Assembly (NCBI RefSeq): GCF_900094545.1
Contig: NZ_FMAH01000005.1
Location: 124,001-188,000 of the forward strand
Reading direction: 5' to 3'
DNA from: Martinezella miluonensis
GTDB taxonomy: Bacteria > Pseudomonadota > Alphaproteobacteria > Rhizobiales > Rhizobiaceae
DNA: 64,000 nt
Shown here in pieces: positions 25,504-34,406 of the stretch; position 1 is the stretch's first letter; the number at the start of each line of letters is the position of its first letter. A model generated the notes under the pieces. That model did no database searches. It was given only the letters and a program-made list of their open reading frames with translations, and was not told the DNA's origin. Made by a program: the position numbers and the translations under genes.

Positions 25504-27177
25504 ATGTTGAAGAATCCCGAAACGAAATATCGTCCCTTTATTTCCCCCATCGCATTGCCGGATCGGCAATGGCCGAACAGGCGGCTCACCAAGGCGCCGC
25601 GCTGGCTCTCCACGGATCTGCGCGACGGCAATCAGGCGCTCGCCAACCCGATGGATGTCGAGCGCAAACTGCGCTTCTACGACATGCTGATCGCCTCCGG
25701 ATTCAAGGAGATCGAGGTCGCTTTCCCGTCGGCCTCGCAAATCGAGTTCGATTTCGTCCGCGCGCTGATCGAGGAGGACCGCATCCCCGAGGACGTGACG
25801 ATACAGGTGCTGACCCAGTCGCGCGCCGATCTTATCGCCCGTACTTTCGAATCCGTGATGGGCGCCCGCAAGGCCATCGTCCATCTTTACAACGCCACCG
25901 CACCGCTCTTCCGCCGCGTCGTCTTCGGCATGGAGCGGCACGAGATTGTCGATCTCGCTATCAATGGTGTTACTGCGATGCTGGAGGAAAGCCTCAAGCA
26001 GCCGGAGACCGATTGGACCTTCGAATATTCGCCGGAAACCTTCTGCTTCACGGAGCCCGACTTCGCTCTGGAAATCTGCGAGCGCGTGCTCGATGTCTGG
26101 CAGCGAACGGCCGAGCGCCCCGCCATCCTCAACCTGCCGGCCACGGTCGAGGTTGCGATGCCGAATGTCTATGCGGATCAGATCGAATGGTTTTGCCGCA
26201 ATATTTCGCGTCGTGACGCCGTTGTCATCAGCGTCCATCCGCACAATGATCGCGGCACGGCTGTGGCCTCCGCCGAACAGGCGCTGCTTGCGGGCGCCGA
26301 CCGCGTCGAAGGGTGCCTGTTCGGCAATGGCGAGCGCACCGGCAATGTCGATCTGGTGACGCTGGCCTTGAACCTTTACACGCAGGGCATCGACCCCGGC
26401 CTCTCTTTTCCGTCGATCCGCGAAGTCGTCAAGACGGTGGAATATTGCAATGGGTTGCCGATCCATCCGCGTCACCCCTATGCGGGCGAGTTGGTGCATA
26501 CCGCTTTCTCCGGCTCGCATCAGGACGCCATCCGCAAGGGGTTTGCCGCGCATGAGCGACGCAACGACGGCGTTTGGGAAATGCCCTATCTGCCTGTTGA
26601 TCCCGCCGATATCGGCGAGAGCTACGAGGCCGTTATCCGCGTCAATAGCCAATCGGGGAAGGGTGGCGTTGCCTGGGTGATCGAGCAGGACAAGGGCCTG
26701 AAATTGCCGCGCGCCATGCAGGTCGATTTCAGCAAACGTGTGCAGCTCCTCGCCGACAGCACCAAGCGCGAGCTGACGGCGGAGGATATCTGGAAGGAAT
26801 TTGCGCGGGCCTACCACGTCGACGATGTCGAAAACTTCGAACTTGTCGATTATGAAGGCGGTTTCCGTAAAGGCCCGGGTGCGGAGCGTGTCTTTACCGG
26901 CCGTATTCGCCATCGGGATCGGAACGTCGCGGTGACAGGCCGCGGCAACGGCCTCGTCTCGGCAGTCCTTGCCGCGATTGGCGAAGCCTTTGGAGTCGAC
27001 CTCAACGTCATCGACTACCAGGAACATGCGCTTCGTCGCGGAACGGATGCAAAGGCGGCTGCCTACCTGCAATGCGTCCGGCCGGACGGTATGCAGGTCT
27101 TCGGCGTCGGCATCGATGAAGACGTTGCCACGGCAACGGTCAAAGCCGTCCTCAGCGCTGCAAGTGCGGCCAGCTAG
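25504..27177 (+). CDS. leuA: 2-isopropylmalate synthase
   Basis: This 557-aa protein catalyses the first committed step of leucine synthesis, condensing acetyl-CoA with 2-oxoisovalerate. The HMGL-like TIM barrel (about 30-330) begins WLSTDLRDGNQAL and carries the metal ligands in SVHPHNDRGTAVASAE. GNGERTGNVDLV follows, and the C-terminal LeuA regulatory domain (about 440-555) would bind leucine for feedback control. Length and sequence fit the type-2 long LeuA. I chose MLKNPETKYRP at 25504. The frame is open further upstream, but that part is leader sequence. Terminated by a hairpin just after the stop. Confidence 0.93.
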   Translation: MLKNPETKYRPFISPIALPDRQWPNRRLTKAPRWLSTDLRDGNQALANPMDVERKLRFYDMLIASGFKEIEVAFPSASQIEFDFVRALIEEDRIPEDVTIQVLTQSRADLIARTFESVMGARKAIVHLYNATAPLFRRVVFGMERHEIVDLAINGVTAMLEESLKQPETDWTFEYSPETFCFTEPDFALEICERVLDVWQRTAERPAILNLPATVEVAMPNVYADQIEWFCRNISRRDAVVISVHPHNDRGTAVASAEQALLAGADRVEGCLFGNGERTGNVDLVTLALNLYTQGIDPGLSFPSIREVVKTVEYCNGLPIHPRHPYAGELVHTAFSGSHQDAIRKGFAAHERRNDGVWEMPYLPVDPADIGESYEAVIRVNSQSGKGGVAWVIEQDKGLKLPRAMQVDFSKRVQLLADSTKRELTAEDIWKEFARAYHVDDVENFELVDYEGGFRKGPGAERVFTGRIRHRDRNVAVTGRGNGLVSAVLAAIGEAFGVDLNVIDYQEHALRRGTDAKAAAYLQCVRPDGMQVFGVGIDEDVATATVKAVLSAASAAS

Positions 27178-27189
27178 CCACAATGATTA

Positions 27190-27225
27190 CGTCGCTATCG
27201 GCCGTCAAGTCGGCCGTTAGCGACG
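27190..27225. terminator. Hairpin downstream of leuA
   Basis: CGTCGCTATCGGCCG (27190-27204) and CGGCCGTTAGCGACG (27211-27225) form a 15-bp stem with one mismatch and a 6-nt loop, 12 bp after the leuA stop. It lies between two convergent genes and could end both transcripts, though T tracts are weak. Confidence 0.6.
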
Positions 27226-28878
27226 GGGTAGTCGCACAACGCGTGGGATAAGATCAGTCAAGCTGCCGCAGCCAGCCGCGATAATGGACGACCAGGCCGA
27301 TGAGCGGCAGGGCGATCGAGACATCGAAGTGAAAGCGGTCATCCTCCGCCCACTCATCGGCGGTACTGCGCGGCGCCAGGAACAGAGGAAGGGAAGCCGG
27401 AGAAATGACCAGCCGCGTATCTCCATGCTGAGGCCATTTCCGCGCGCCGGCAGGTCGAATGCGAACCGAAAAGGGCCGAAGCGCTCGACGAGATGGCCTT
27501 TTTCCTCACTCAGGTGACTGCAGAAACATCGGCCGGAGAAGTCACGCTCCCATCGCTCGATGCCGTCTTCCTCCTCGAAGGAGACGTGAAGGGGGTGATT
27601 TCCGGCAGGCGGAAATCCGAACACTCCGGCAACCAGCCGGGCCGCGAGAGAGCGTCCGCGGCTGACGGTCGCTTCGCCCTCAGCACCGCCGTCCCCGAAG
27701 ACTGCATGCATGGCACGGACAGGTTCCGACAGGCGTGCGAAGGCTGCGCCCATGACGCGCTGATAGAGCGGCGTGTAGGATGTTTCGTTTGTCTCGTCGC
27801 TGATGGCCAGAGCGCGAAACAGGTCGCGGAACTGTGTAAGCTCCAGCAGGCCGCCGGCGGGCCGGGCCCCGGGCGCGAGCTGTCCGCTGCGCAGAGCGCG
27901 CGCCAAGAGCTGCGCGGGAAGGGGCGGGATTTCCACGCCGTCGCCGTTGTCGGCAATAAGTGTCCAGCGTCGGGCCAACATCGCCCCCTGCGAAATCCCC
28001 TTGGTTTCGATCGTCATCGCGGAACGCGCTGTACCGAGCTTTGCGGTGAAGCCCTGCAACGGCAACAGAAAGTGGCCGATCTTTCGTAGCGACGTCACCC
28101 AGCCCCAGACGACCGGCCAGGAGAGCAACCACAATGCCAGGGTCTGGAAGGCAAATTCCGGTCCAGCCCGGAAGAGAACGCTCGGTCGGCCCGGTGTGCC
28201 GTCAACCAGAAGATCGTGATCCGGTACGTCGGCAAGCGCAACCAGCCGCTGCAAGCCGGGCTTGCCGATGACAGCATAGTTTTGACGCTTCAGCATATGC
28301 CAGCCGCGTTTCTCCCGCCAGCGCCGGCCACGCCACAGGGGCACCGGCTTGCCGACATAGCTGAGGATCGCCGATGCGACGGAGGCGCCGGCTGTCGCCC
28401 TATTGGAGGCGCTGATTGACATCTCGATGGAATGAACCTCGTCCATGTCGCGAGTGAGGGCAGCAACGACGGCGCTGGACAGAGCGGGTACGCTTGACGC
28501 ACCGGAGACGATGGCAACGCCGGCGGCGCGGGCAGGCTCATCGAGCGAGCTGATTGCGCCAACGAAATCGCGCGCATCGGCAAGGTCGATATAGTGGATT
28601 CCGGCTGCGATGCAGGCTTGGGCGACCCGTCGCTCGCTCTGCTGAAAGGGGCCTGCGGCGTCGATCAGGAGAAAAGGCTTTTGCTCGCTGAGGATGGCGG
28701 CCAGGTCGCCATTGCGGTCGGCGCGCAGCGCAATGGCATTCGGCAGCTGACGGGCAAGCGCTTCCGCCGCCTCGTAGTCCCGCCCGGCAACCACAACCTG
28801 GAAGCCGTCGCCGGCCAGGCGCCGCGAAAGGCGCGAGCCGAAGCCGCCATAGCCACCGAGAACGATGATTTTCTTCAA
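27217..28878 (-). CDS. Saccharopine dehydrogenase-like oxidoreductase with DUF4166-type C-terminus (frameshifted near 3' end)
   Basis: The N-terminal domain is a saccharopine-dehydrogenase-like Rossmann fold (KKIIVLGGYGGFGSRLSRRL). A long C-terminal part resembles DUF4166. The likely start is a TTG at 28878, which overlaps the TGA of the upstream DCC gene (TTGA). As read, the last 60 or so residues are Arg/Ser-rich and unlike a protein. One base of shift at the CCC run at 27391-27393 instead restores LFLAPRSTADEWAEDD, DVSIALPLIGLVVHY and RGWLRQLD with a stop at 27254-27256. The current frame also runs into the leuA hairpin. So either a real frameshift or a sequencing error truncates the natural C-terminus. 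Confidence 0.75.
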   Translation of the reverse strand: MKKIIVLGGYGGFGSRLSRRLAGDGFQVVVAGRDYEAAEALARQLPNAIALRADRNGDLAAILSEQKPFLLIDAAGPFQQSERRVAQACIAAGIHYIDLADARDFVGAISSLDEPARAAGVAIVSGASSVPALSSAVVAALTRDMDEVHSIEMSISASNRATAGASVASAILSYVGKPVPLWRGRRWREKRGWHMLKRQNYAVIGKPGLQRLVALADVPDHDLLVDGTPGRPSVLFRAGPEFAFQTLALWLLSWPVVWGWVTSLRKIGHFLLPLQGFTAKLGTARSAMTIETKGISQGAMLARRWTLIADNGDGVEIPPLPAQLLARALRSGQLAPGARPAGGLLELTQFRDLFRALAISDETNETSYTPLYQRVMGAAFARLSEPVRAMHAVFGDGGAEGEATVSRGRSLAARLVAGVFGFPPAGNHPLHVSFEEEDGIERWERDFSGRCFCSHLSEEKGHLVERFGPFRFAFDLPARGNGLSMEIRGWSFLRLPFLCSWRRAVPPMSGRRMTAFTSMSRSPCRSSAWSSIIAAGCGSLTDLIPRVVRLPRR

Positions 28879-29294
28879 AGGATGCGATCCGCCTGCTCGG
28901 GCGTCGGCAACCAGCACGTTTCGCGCCTGCCGAAAAGGCGGTATCGGTTGCGAGCCAGCCAACGATAGACGGGATTGCGTACCATTCTTGGTACGAGCCT
29001 TAGAAGCGCAAGCGCTTTCCAGGGCCAGCCAAGGCCGGCATAGATGGCAAGCAATGCGTCGCTATCCCGCAACACTGTCTCGCCGTCCACGATGATCATA
29101 CTATTGGGATTGGCGGGATCGATGCCGCAGCGCCGATAGAGCCGGGCTCCCGTTTCATTCTGCATGGAGGCGAGGCGAAAACGGCCGGTATGGTCGTGAC
29201 GCAGGACGAATTGCGCATTGGCGGAGCACAGGACGCACATGGCGTCGAAGACGATGATGGGCCCCTGATAGTCGGTGTCGTTGCTGTCGCTCAT
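28875..29294 (-). CDS. DCC-family (DUF393) thiol-disulfide oxidoreductase-like protein
   Basis: This 139-aa protein has the DCC signature: the DxxCxxC motif FDAMCVLC with D17, C20 and C23, and an AIYAGLGWPWKALALLRLVP helix. DUF393 proteins are predicted thioredoxin-fold proteins. The ATG at 29294 is favoured over longer versions because the domain begins at once (YQGPIIVFDAMC). Its stop overlaps the TTG start of the saccharopine-dehydrogenase-like gene, so the two are coupled and probably work together. The two domains commonly occur side by side. Confidence 0.8.
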   Translation of the reverse strand: MSDSNDTDYQGPIIVFDAMCVLCSANAQFVLRHDHTGRFRLASMQNETGARLYRRCGIDPANPNSMIIVDGETVLRDSDALLAIYAGLGWPWKALALLRLVPRMVRNPVYRWLARNRYRLFGRRETCWLPTPEQADRIL

Positions 29295-29455
29295 GCGCGA
29301 GGTCGATGCTCGTTGCCGCTTATTCTGACGACAGCTTTGCCCGGTTGTGAAGCGCGCGTCAATTGCACGCTGACCTGCGCGGAGCGCCATCGGTCCGGGG
29401 AACATGCAAGGCGGAGATCCGGCAAAGGCCGGCCATCAGATCGACGCGCGGATTG

Positions 29456-29488
29456 CATTCGACCCGATCGCGGCGATCGGGTCGAATG
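29456..29488. terminator. Near-perfect 33-bp palindrome
   Basis: CATTCGACCCGATCGC (29456-29471) and GCGATCGGGTCGAATG (29473-29488) are exact reverse complements separated by one base. It begins 8 bp after the stop of the small secreted-protein gene (minus strand), so termination is the simplest role. No T tract follows, so a protein-binding palindrome is also possible. Confidence 0.5.
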
Positions 29489-29495
29489 TCTTGGC

Positions 29496-29750
29496 TTAGC
29501 GATAGCGCCATCCGCCGTGCCACCATTCGCGGTGCACCCAGTAGCGATGACCATCCCAATAGCCGCGTCCGGGATAGACAACGCCGTAGGCCGGGCCGAC
29601 GGGCACGACGACAATGGGGTGGCGATCTGGGCGGCAATAGCCATAGGGGTTGCGATGGAAACCCATGCCGCATCCGTCGCGGGCCTCGGCCGGGGAGATT
29701 GCGGCAAAGCAGGCGGCGGCCGCCAAGGCAAGCAAAGTGAGCTTTCTCAT
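29496..29750 (-). CDS. Small secreted GCG/CRP-motif protein
   Basis: This 84-aa protein has a clear Sec signal (MRKLTLLALAAAACFAAISP, cleavage after AEA near 23). The mature 60 residues are rich in Gly, Tyr, Trp, His and Arg: RDGCGMGFHRNPYGYCRPDR, then YPGRGYWDGHRYWVHREWW. The GCG...CRP pair of cysteines marks a family common in rhizobia and bradyrhizobia (GCG_CRPN type). It probably is an exported envelope-associated protein. Function is unknown. The gene stands alone with a strong palindrome right after its stop. Confidence 0.75.
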   Translation of the reverse strand: MRKLTLLALAAAACFAAISPAEARDGCGMGFHRNPYGYCRPDRHPIVVVPVGPAYGVVYPGRGYWDGHRYWVHREWWHGGWRYR

Positions 29751-30020
29751 GATGTACTCTCTTCCAAATGAACCTGAGTTATCCCTTCGATGCTTGAACG
29801 GCGGCGACCGACAAATCCGTCGCTGCGCAAACACGAAATTTGCGGGCGATCGCATGGGAGATGACGTGGGAGCCGAGCTGGGTCGAGGTGGCGGTAGCAG
29901 GGTGGAGATTGCAGCCTTGTTCGCGCAGTCGTACCAGTCCCCTGTGCGCGAAGGCTTTTGCCGGGTGATCGGCGCCGGCTTCAAACGGGTTGGCTGTGAG
30001 GGACAGAGCCTTTTGCTGGA

Positions 30021-30914
30021 CTAGGGCTGTGTTTCCAATGCTGGGGGAGGAAGGCTGGCTTTCAAAGCGCATGCCTTCTTGTTCCTCGCCAGCCTGCGTC
30101 GCAGCAGTGTGCGCAGAATCATCAGAGTCGTCCTATATCGTTCTCTCGCGCACAAATGACCGTCGGAGCGGTAGGTGAACAAGATCCTGCGGCGGGCAAA
30201 GGCGTGGGCCAGCGACAAGGTGAATGCCACTCCGACGCCCCAACCCATCAGGGTGTCGCTCGCCCAATGGGCGCCCACCCACTGCCGAGACAGACAGATC
30301 AGTACGCCGGCCGGTATGAAGAGCGGGCGCAGGCGCGGAAAAACGAGCGCCAGCGACATCGCCATCGCGCCTGCCGTTGCCGAATGTCCGGATGGAAATG
30401 ATGCGAAATCCGCATGGAAGGCAAAAGGCCGAAAGTAAAACGCGCCGTTGGTCTCCAGGAGCTCCGGACGGGCGCGGCCGATAACATTCTTCAGAAGCGA
30501 GTCGACAAGGCCGCCGCCGGCCACGGACAGGAAGATGAACGCAGCGGCGGTTGCGACGAGATCTGCGCCGGCCCGCGCTGATTTCCGCAACTTGTGTGCG
30601 GGTATGAGGACAGTGAGTATCAGCAAAACGCCGCTGAATGAAAGAACGAGAAGGCCGGTGCCGAAGCTGCTGATCCACTTCGCCGCTCCGCGCAACTGCT
30701 CGGGAAATGATTTCATCCAGACCCCGAGCGGGTAATCCGCGGTTTTCATGACGAGCAGGGAGAGGATGAGGAAGATGATGATGATAGCGATCGGGCGCTC
30801 GAGCAGTGGGCGATTTGCAGGGGGCGCAGCAGCCGGCGTTGCGAAGAAACGTCTGACGCCATTGACCAGGCGTGCGCGGCAGGTATTGGCGGCTCCGATC
30901 AGGGTTTCCTTCAT
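30021..30914 (-). CDS. PAP2-family membrane phosphatase
   Basis: This 297-aa integral membrane protein has the full PAP2/acid-phosphatase signature: KNVIGRARP (KX6RP), FPSGHSAT (PSGH) and SRQWVGAHWASD (SRX5HX3D). The catalytic residues face the periplasm in this family. It resembles lipid phosphatases (PgpB, LpxE type) acting on undecaprenyl pyrophosphate, phosphatidylglycerophosphate or lipid A. An N-terminal cytosolic segment of about 40 residues precedes the first helix. I chose MKETLIG at 30914. A longer frame exists but lacks support. Exact substrate unknown. Confidence 0.83.
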   Translation of the reverse strand: MKETLIGAANTCRARLVNGVRRFFATPAAAPPANRPLLERPIAIIIIFLILSLLVMKTADYPLGVWMKSFPEQLRGAAKWISSFGTGLLVLSFSGVLLILTVLIPAHKLRKSARAGADLVATAAAFIFLSVAGGGLVDSLLKNVIGRARPELLETNGAFYFRPFAFHADFASFPSGHSATAGAMAMSLALVFPRLRPLFIPAGVLICLSRQWVGAHWASDTLMGWGVGVAFTLSLAHAFARRRILFTYRSDGHLCARERYRTTLMILRTLLRRRLARNKKACALKASLPPPALETQP

Positions 30915-31221
30915 GAAGTCAGAACCTCGAAGGCGGGCACAGGGCTGCTTCCCCGCTGCGGGCAAAACGCTCACCTATGAACCTGGCATTCATGAAACTG
31001 CGCCTCAAGCTCCGTCTTCTCGCTTCGCTGCTGTTATAATAACACGCTGACAACGGCCTGAAAGGGTTGCGTCATCGGATGCCTGACGCCGGCCGATCCA
31101 GCAGGACCCAAGCGCGCGAAATCTGCCGGCGGGTGCGCGACGGCGAAAGGTCCGGTGGGGAGGATTGCGCTGACCGGCTTTTTTAGCGACAATTGCTATT
31201 GCGTTCGGTGGGAGGAGCCAG
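30915..31221. other. Intergenic region between PAP2 and the GAF-Fis regulator
   Basis: These 307 bp separate divergent genes and should hold both promoters. A 20-codon Leu-rich frame (30977-31039) has no ribosome-binding site. A weak CCGGT/ACCGG hairpin followed by six T residues (31152-31184) may be a terminator but lacks a clear upstream gene on that strand. Nothing else was recognised. Confidence 0.45.
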
Positions 31222-32175
31222 ATGCACGAATATTCCGCACATGCGGATCAGGTCTACGCATCGGCGAAGTCGGCCGCAGCCAGTTCGTCTGTCGCTGCCT
31301 CCTGGCGGCGCTGCATGGTCATGCACCGCCTTGCACCGGAGGAAAAGCGTTTACCCATGCGGCTGACGGCACAGGAATTCGCGGCCGCCGCGGAGCGGTC
31401 GGGGCGCCTGATTGCCGAAGCCTCCAATGAACTGGATCGTCTCTTTCTTGCAGTCGGCAAAGCCGGTTGCTGTCTGCTGCTGACCGATCGGGAAGGGATT
31501 GCGCTTGACCGTCGCGGCGCCGCCGGCGACGATAAGGAGTTTCACGATCTTGGTCTCTGGACCAGCTCCGTCTGGACCGAGGCGAGCATCGGCACGAATG
31601 GTATCGGCACTGCCCTGGCGGATGAACGGGCCGTGGCGATTTTCCGGGATCAGCATTTCCTCTGTGCCAATATCGACCTGAGCTGCACAACTGCGCCGAT
31701 CCGAGATCATCGCGGGCAACTGGCCGGCGCGCTTGATATTTCCACCTGCCGCGATGACGTCAACGACGCGACATTGGCGATCCTGTCCCAGACCGTTCGC
31801 GATGCGGCACTGCGCATCGAGCTCAACTTGTTCAGGAGCGCCTTTGCCGGTGCCCGTTTCGTCATGGTTCCGACGGATATCGCCTCCACCTCGGCGCTTC
31901 TGGCCGTCGATCGCAATGATCTCGTCCTTGGGGCGACGAGAGCCGCGCGTCTCGCGCTGAAGCTCGACGATTATCGTATCGCGGCCGGCATCCCTGCCGC
32001 CGACGTATTGCGCGAGCAACAGGGGGAGGCGGGCGAGGACCTGCTGGAAGCCGAACGTGCTGCCTTGCTGCGCGCCCTTTCCCGCGCCAACGGCAATGTC
32101 TCGCAAGCCGCAACGGCGCTCGGCATGAGCCGCTCGACGCTGCATCGAAAGATGAAGCGGCTTAATCTGCACTGA
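31222..32175 (+). CDS. GAF-Fis transcriptional activator lacking an AAA+ domain (AcoR-like)
   Basis: This 317-aa protein has the N-terminal GAF-type sensor region of AcoR-family activators (about 60-220, with WTEASIGTNGIGTALADERAV and TTAPIRDHRGQLAGALDIS). It joins directly to a C-terminal Fis-type helix-turn-helix (about 270-315, ALSRANGNVSQAATALGMS). Full AcoR proteins are about 640 aa and have a central sigma-54-interacting AAA+ ATPase, which is missing here. It therefore cannot open sigma-54 promoters and must act otherwise. It precedes the acetaldehyde dehydrogenase operon, its likely target. The palindrome in between is a candidate site. Confidence 0.85.
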   Translation: MHEYSAHADQVYASAKSAAASSSVAASWRRCMVMHRLAPEEKRLPMRLTAQEFAAAAERSGRLIAEASNELDRLFLAVGKAGCCLLLTDREGIALDRRGAAGDDKEFHDLGLWTSSVWTEASIGTNGIGTALADERAVAIFRDQHFLCANIDLSCTTAPIRDHRGQLAGALDISTCRDDVNDATLAILSQTVRDAALRIELNLFRSAFAGARFVMVPTDIASTSALLAVDRNDLVLGATRAARLALKLDDYRIAAGIPAADVLREQQGEAGEDLLEAERAALLRALSRANGNVSQAATALGMSRSTLHRKMKRLNLH

Positions 32176-32200
32176 TACTTCCGCAATGTGCGCTTGCGTG

Positions 32201-32233
32201 GCGCAGCTGTCGCAGAGTTGCGACACTGTGCGC
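32201..32233. promoter_or_regulatory. Palindromic site upstream of aldehyde dehydrogenase
   Basis: TGTCGCA (32208-32214), GAGT, TGCGACA (32219-32225) forms an 18-bp perfect palindrome, extended by outer GCGCA (32201-32205) and TGCGC (32229-32233). It lies between the GAF-Fis activator gene and the dehydrogenase, about 105 bp before the ATG. TGTCGC/GCGACA arms are of the type expected for Fis-domain activators. Confidence 0.6.
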
Positions 32234-32330
32234 TGCACCATGACGGGGCACATCTATCGCCCGAGAGCATATGCACTCAGATTTCTCCCATTGGGTTCGC
32301 TCACCGGACCCGCGACCAAGGGAGGATTGC

Positions 32331-33839
32331 ATGCTGCATCAGAAGATCGTCGAATCTCCGTTCAAACTGAAATACGGCAACTATATCGGCGGCGAGTGGC
32401 GCGAGCCTATCGGCGGTAGATATTTCGACAACCTCACGCCGATCACTGGCGGCAAGATCTGCGAAATTCCGCGCTCCGACGAAAAGGATATCAGCGCCGC
32501 GCTCGATGCTGCCCATGCGGCAAAGGACAAATGGGCCCGGACCTCCGTCACCGAGCGTTCCAATATCCTGATGAAGATCGCCCAGCGCATGGAAGACAAG
32601 CTGGAAGTGCTGGCGCAGGCGGAAAGCTGGGACAATGGCAAGCCGATCCGCGAAACCATGGCAGCCGACATTCCGCTCGCCATCGACCATTTTCGCTACT
32701 TCGCCTCCTGCATCCGTGCCCAGGAAGGCTCGATCGGTGAGATCGACCACGATACCGTCGCCTACCACTTTCATGAGCCGCTCGGCGTCGTCGGCCAGAT
32801 CATTCCGTGGAACTTCCCGATCCTGATGGCCGCCTGGAAGCTTGCGCCGGCGCTTGCCGCCGGCAATTGCGTCGTCATCAAGCCGGCCGAGCAGACACCG
32901 GCCTCGCTGCTGGTCTGGGCCGAGCTCATCGGCGATCTCCTGCCGCCGGGCGTTCTCAACATCGTCAACGGCTTCGGCCTGGAGGCCGGCAAGCCACTGG
33001 CGACCAGCCCGCGCATTGCCAAGATCGCCTTTACCGGCGAGACGACGACAGGCCGGCTCATCATGCAATATGCCAGCCAGAATCTGATCCCCGTCACGCT
33101 CGAACTTGGCGGCAAATCGCCGAACATCTTCTTTGCCGATGTGGCCGCCGAAGACGACGATTTCTTCGACAAGGCGCTCGAAGGCTTTGCGATGTTTGCC
33201 CTCAACCAGGGTGAGGTCTGCACATGCCCGAGCCGTGCGTTGATCCAGGAATCGGTCTACGACCGCTTCATGGAAAGGGCGGTCAAGCGCGTGGAAGCCA
33301 TCAAGCAGGGCAATCCGCTGGATTCCGCAACCATGATCGGCGCTCAGGCCTCGAGCGAGCAGATGGAGAAGATCCTCTCCTATCTCGATATCGGCAAGCA
33401 GGAAGGTGCCGAAGTGCTGACGGGCGGCGCGCGCGCCGATCTCGGCGGCGAGCTGTCGAGCGGCTACTACATCAAGCCGACCATCTTCAAGGGCCACAAC
33501 AAGATGCGTGTGTTCCAGGAAGAAATTTTTGGTCCGGTCGTGTCGGTGACGACCTTCAAGGATGAGAAGGAAGCGCTCGAAATCGCCAACGATACGCTTT
33601 ACGGCCTTGGCGCCGGCGTGTGGACCCGCGATGGCAATCGTGCCTATCGCTTTGGCCGCGAGATCCAGGCAGGCCGTGTGTGGACGAATTGCTATCACGC
33701 CTATCCGGCCCATGCGGCCTTCGGCGGCTATAAGCAATCGGGCATCGGGCGTGAGACGCACAAGATGATGCTCGATCACTACCAGCAGACCAAGAACATG
33801 CTGGTGAGCTACAGCCCGAAGGCGCTGGGCTTCTTCTGA
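32331..33839 (+). CDS. NAD-dependent acetaldehyde dehydrogenase (ExaC/AcoD-like)
   Basis: This 502-aa aldehyde dehydrogenase has the usual family length. It has the catalytic cysteine C297 ([11 protein letters not shown]), the general base E263 (LELGGKSPN), and the NAD-binding [18 protein letters not shown] and FTGETTTG regions. The opening [22 protein letters not shown] is typical of acetaldehyde dehydrogenase II. The ATG at 32331 is preceded by AAGGGAGGATTGC. With the upstream GAF-Fis activator and the downstream DUF779 gene it forms the standard set for acetaldehyde/ethanol oxidation. Confidence 0.9.
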   Translation: MLHQKIVESPFKLKYGNYIGGEWREPIGGRYFDNLTPITGGKICEIPRSDEKDISAALDAAHAAKDKWARTSVTERSNILMKIAQRMEDKLEVLAQAESWDNGKPIRETMAADIPLAIDHFRYFASCIRAQEGSIGEIDHDTVAYHFHEPLGVVGQIIPWNFPILMAAWKLAPALAAGNCVVIKPAEQTPASLLVWAELIGDLLPPGVLNIVNGFGLEAGKPLATSPRIAKIAFTGETTTGRLIMQYASQNLIPVTLELGGKSPNIFFADVAAEDDDFFDKALEGFAMFALNQGEVCTCPSRALIQESVYDRFMERAVKRVEAIKQGNPLDSATMIGAQASSEQMEKILSYLDIGKQEGAEVLTGGARADLGGELSSGYYIKPTIFKGHNKMRVFQEEIFGPVVSVTTFKDEKEALEIANDTLYGLGAGVWTRDGNRAYRFGREIQAGRVWTNCYHAYPAHAAFGGYKQSGIGRETHKMMLDHYQQTKNMLVSYSPKALGFF

Positions 33840-33920
33840 GCCCTCCCAACGAAGCCGATGAGGCTCCCGGCTGCGGCCGGGGGCCTTCAAGCATCTGCAG
33901 CTCGGTGATGGAGGATCATC

Positions 33921-34313
33921 ATGGACGATAATGGATCCGAGCCTCGGGTGCTCGCGACCGACAAGGCGCTCGAGCTTATCCGCGAGATTCAGAAGGATCA
34001 TCCCGATATCCTGTTTCATCAGTCGGGCGGCTGTTGCGATGGTTCTTCGCCGATGTGCTATCCGGCAGACGAGTTCATGATCAGCGATAACGACGTCAAG
34101 CTCGGGGAGATCGGCGGCGTGCCGGTCTATATCAGCGGCAGCCAGTTCGAGGCGTGGAAGCACACGCAGCTCATCATCGACGTCGTGCCGGGCCGCGGCG
34201 GCATGTTCTCGCTCGACAACGGGCGGGAGAAGCGGTTCCTTACCCGCTCGCGCCTGTTCGGCGGCGGTGAGGCTTGCGCTGCTCCTGATCTTGGCCGTCC
34301 GCCGACCCACTAA
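33921..34313 (+). CDS. DUF779-family aldehyde-dehydrogenase-associated protein
   Basis: This 130-aa protein matches DUF779. Key features are LFHQSGGCCDGSSPMCYP (a cysteine-rich segment that could bind metal) and FEAWKHTQLIIDVVPGRGGMFSLD. Family members are usually encoded beside acetaldehyde dehydrogenases, as here (81 bp downstream), but the biochemical role is not established. A good ATGGAGGATCATC ribosome-binding site precedes the start. Confidence 0.85.
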   Translation: MDDNGSEPRVLATDKALELIREIQKDHPDILFHQSGGCCDGSSPMCYPADEFMISDNDVKLGEIGGVPVYISGSQFEAWKHTQLIIDVVPGRGGMFSLDNGREKRFLTRSRLFGGGEACAAPDLGRPPTH

Positions 34314-34406
34314 GTCCCTTCAAAAATAGCGTGTAGTATTCGCCTAATACCCGCGATCCCAGGTGCTTTGATAATGTGCTGCCGTTGGTTTTAAGGGAGG
34401 AAGACG

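Noticed and set aside
30977..31039. 20-codon leucine-rich frame resembling a leader peptide
   Set aside because: No ribosome-binding site, no following amino-acid biosynthesis gene, and no attenuator stem.
31152..31184. Weak CCGGT/ACCGG hairpin with six T
   Set aside because: Only a 5-bp stem with a 16-nt loop and no plus-strand gene just upstream.
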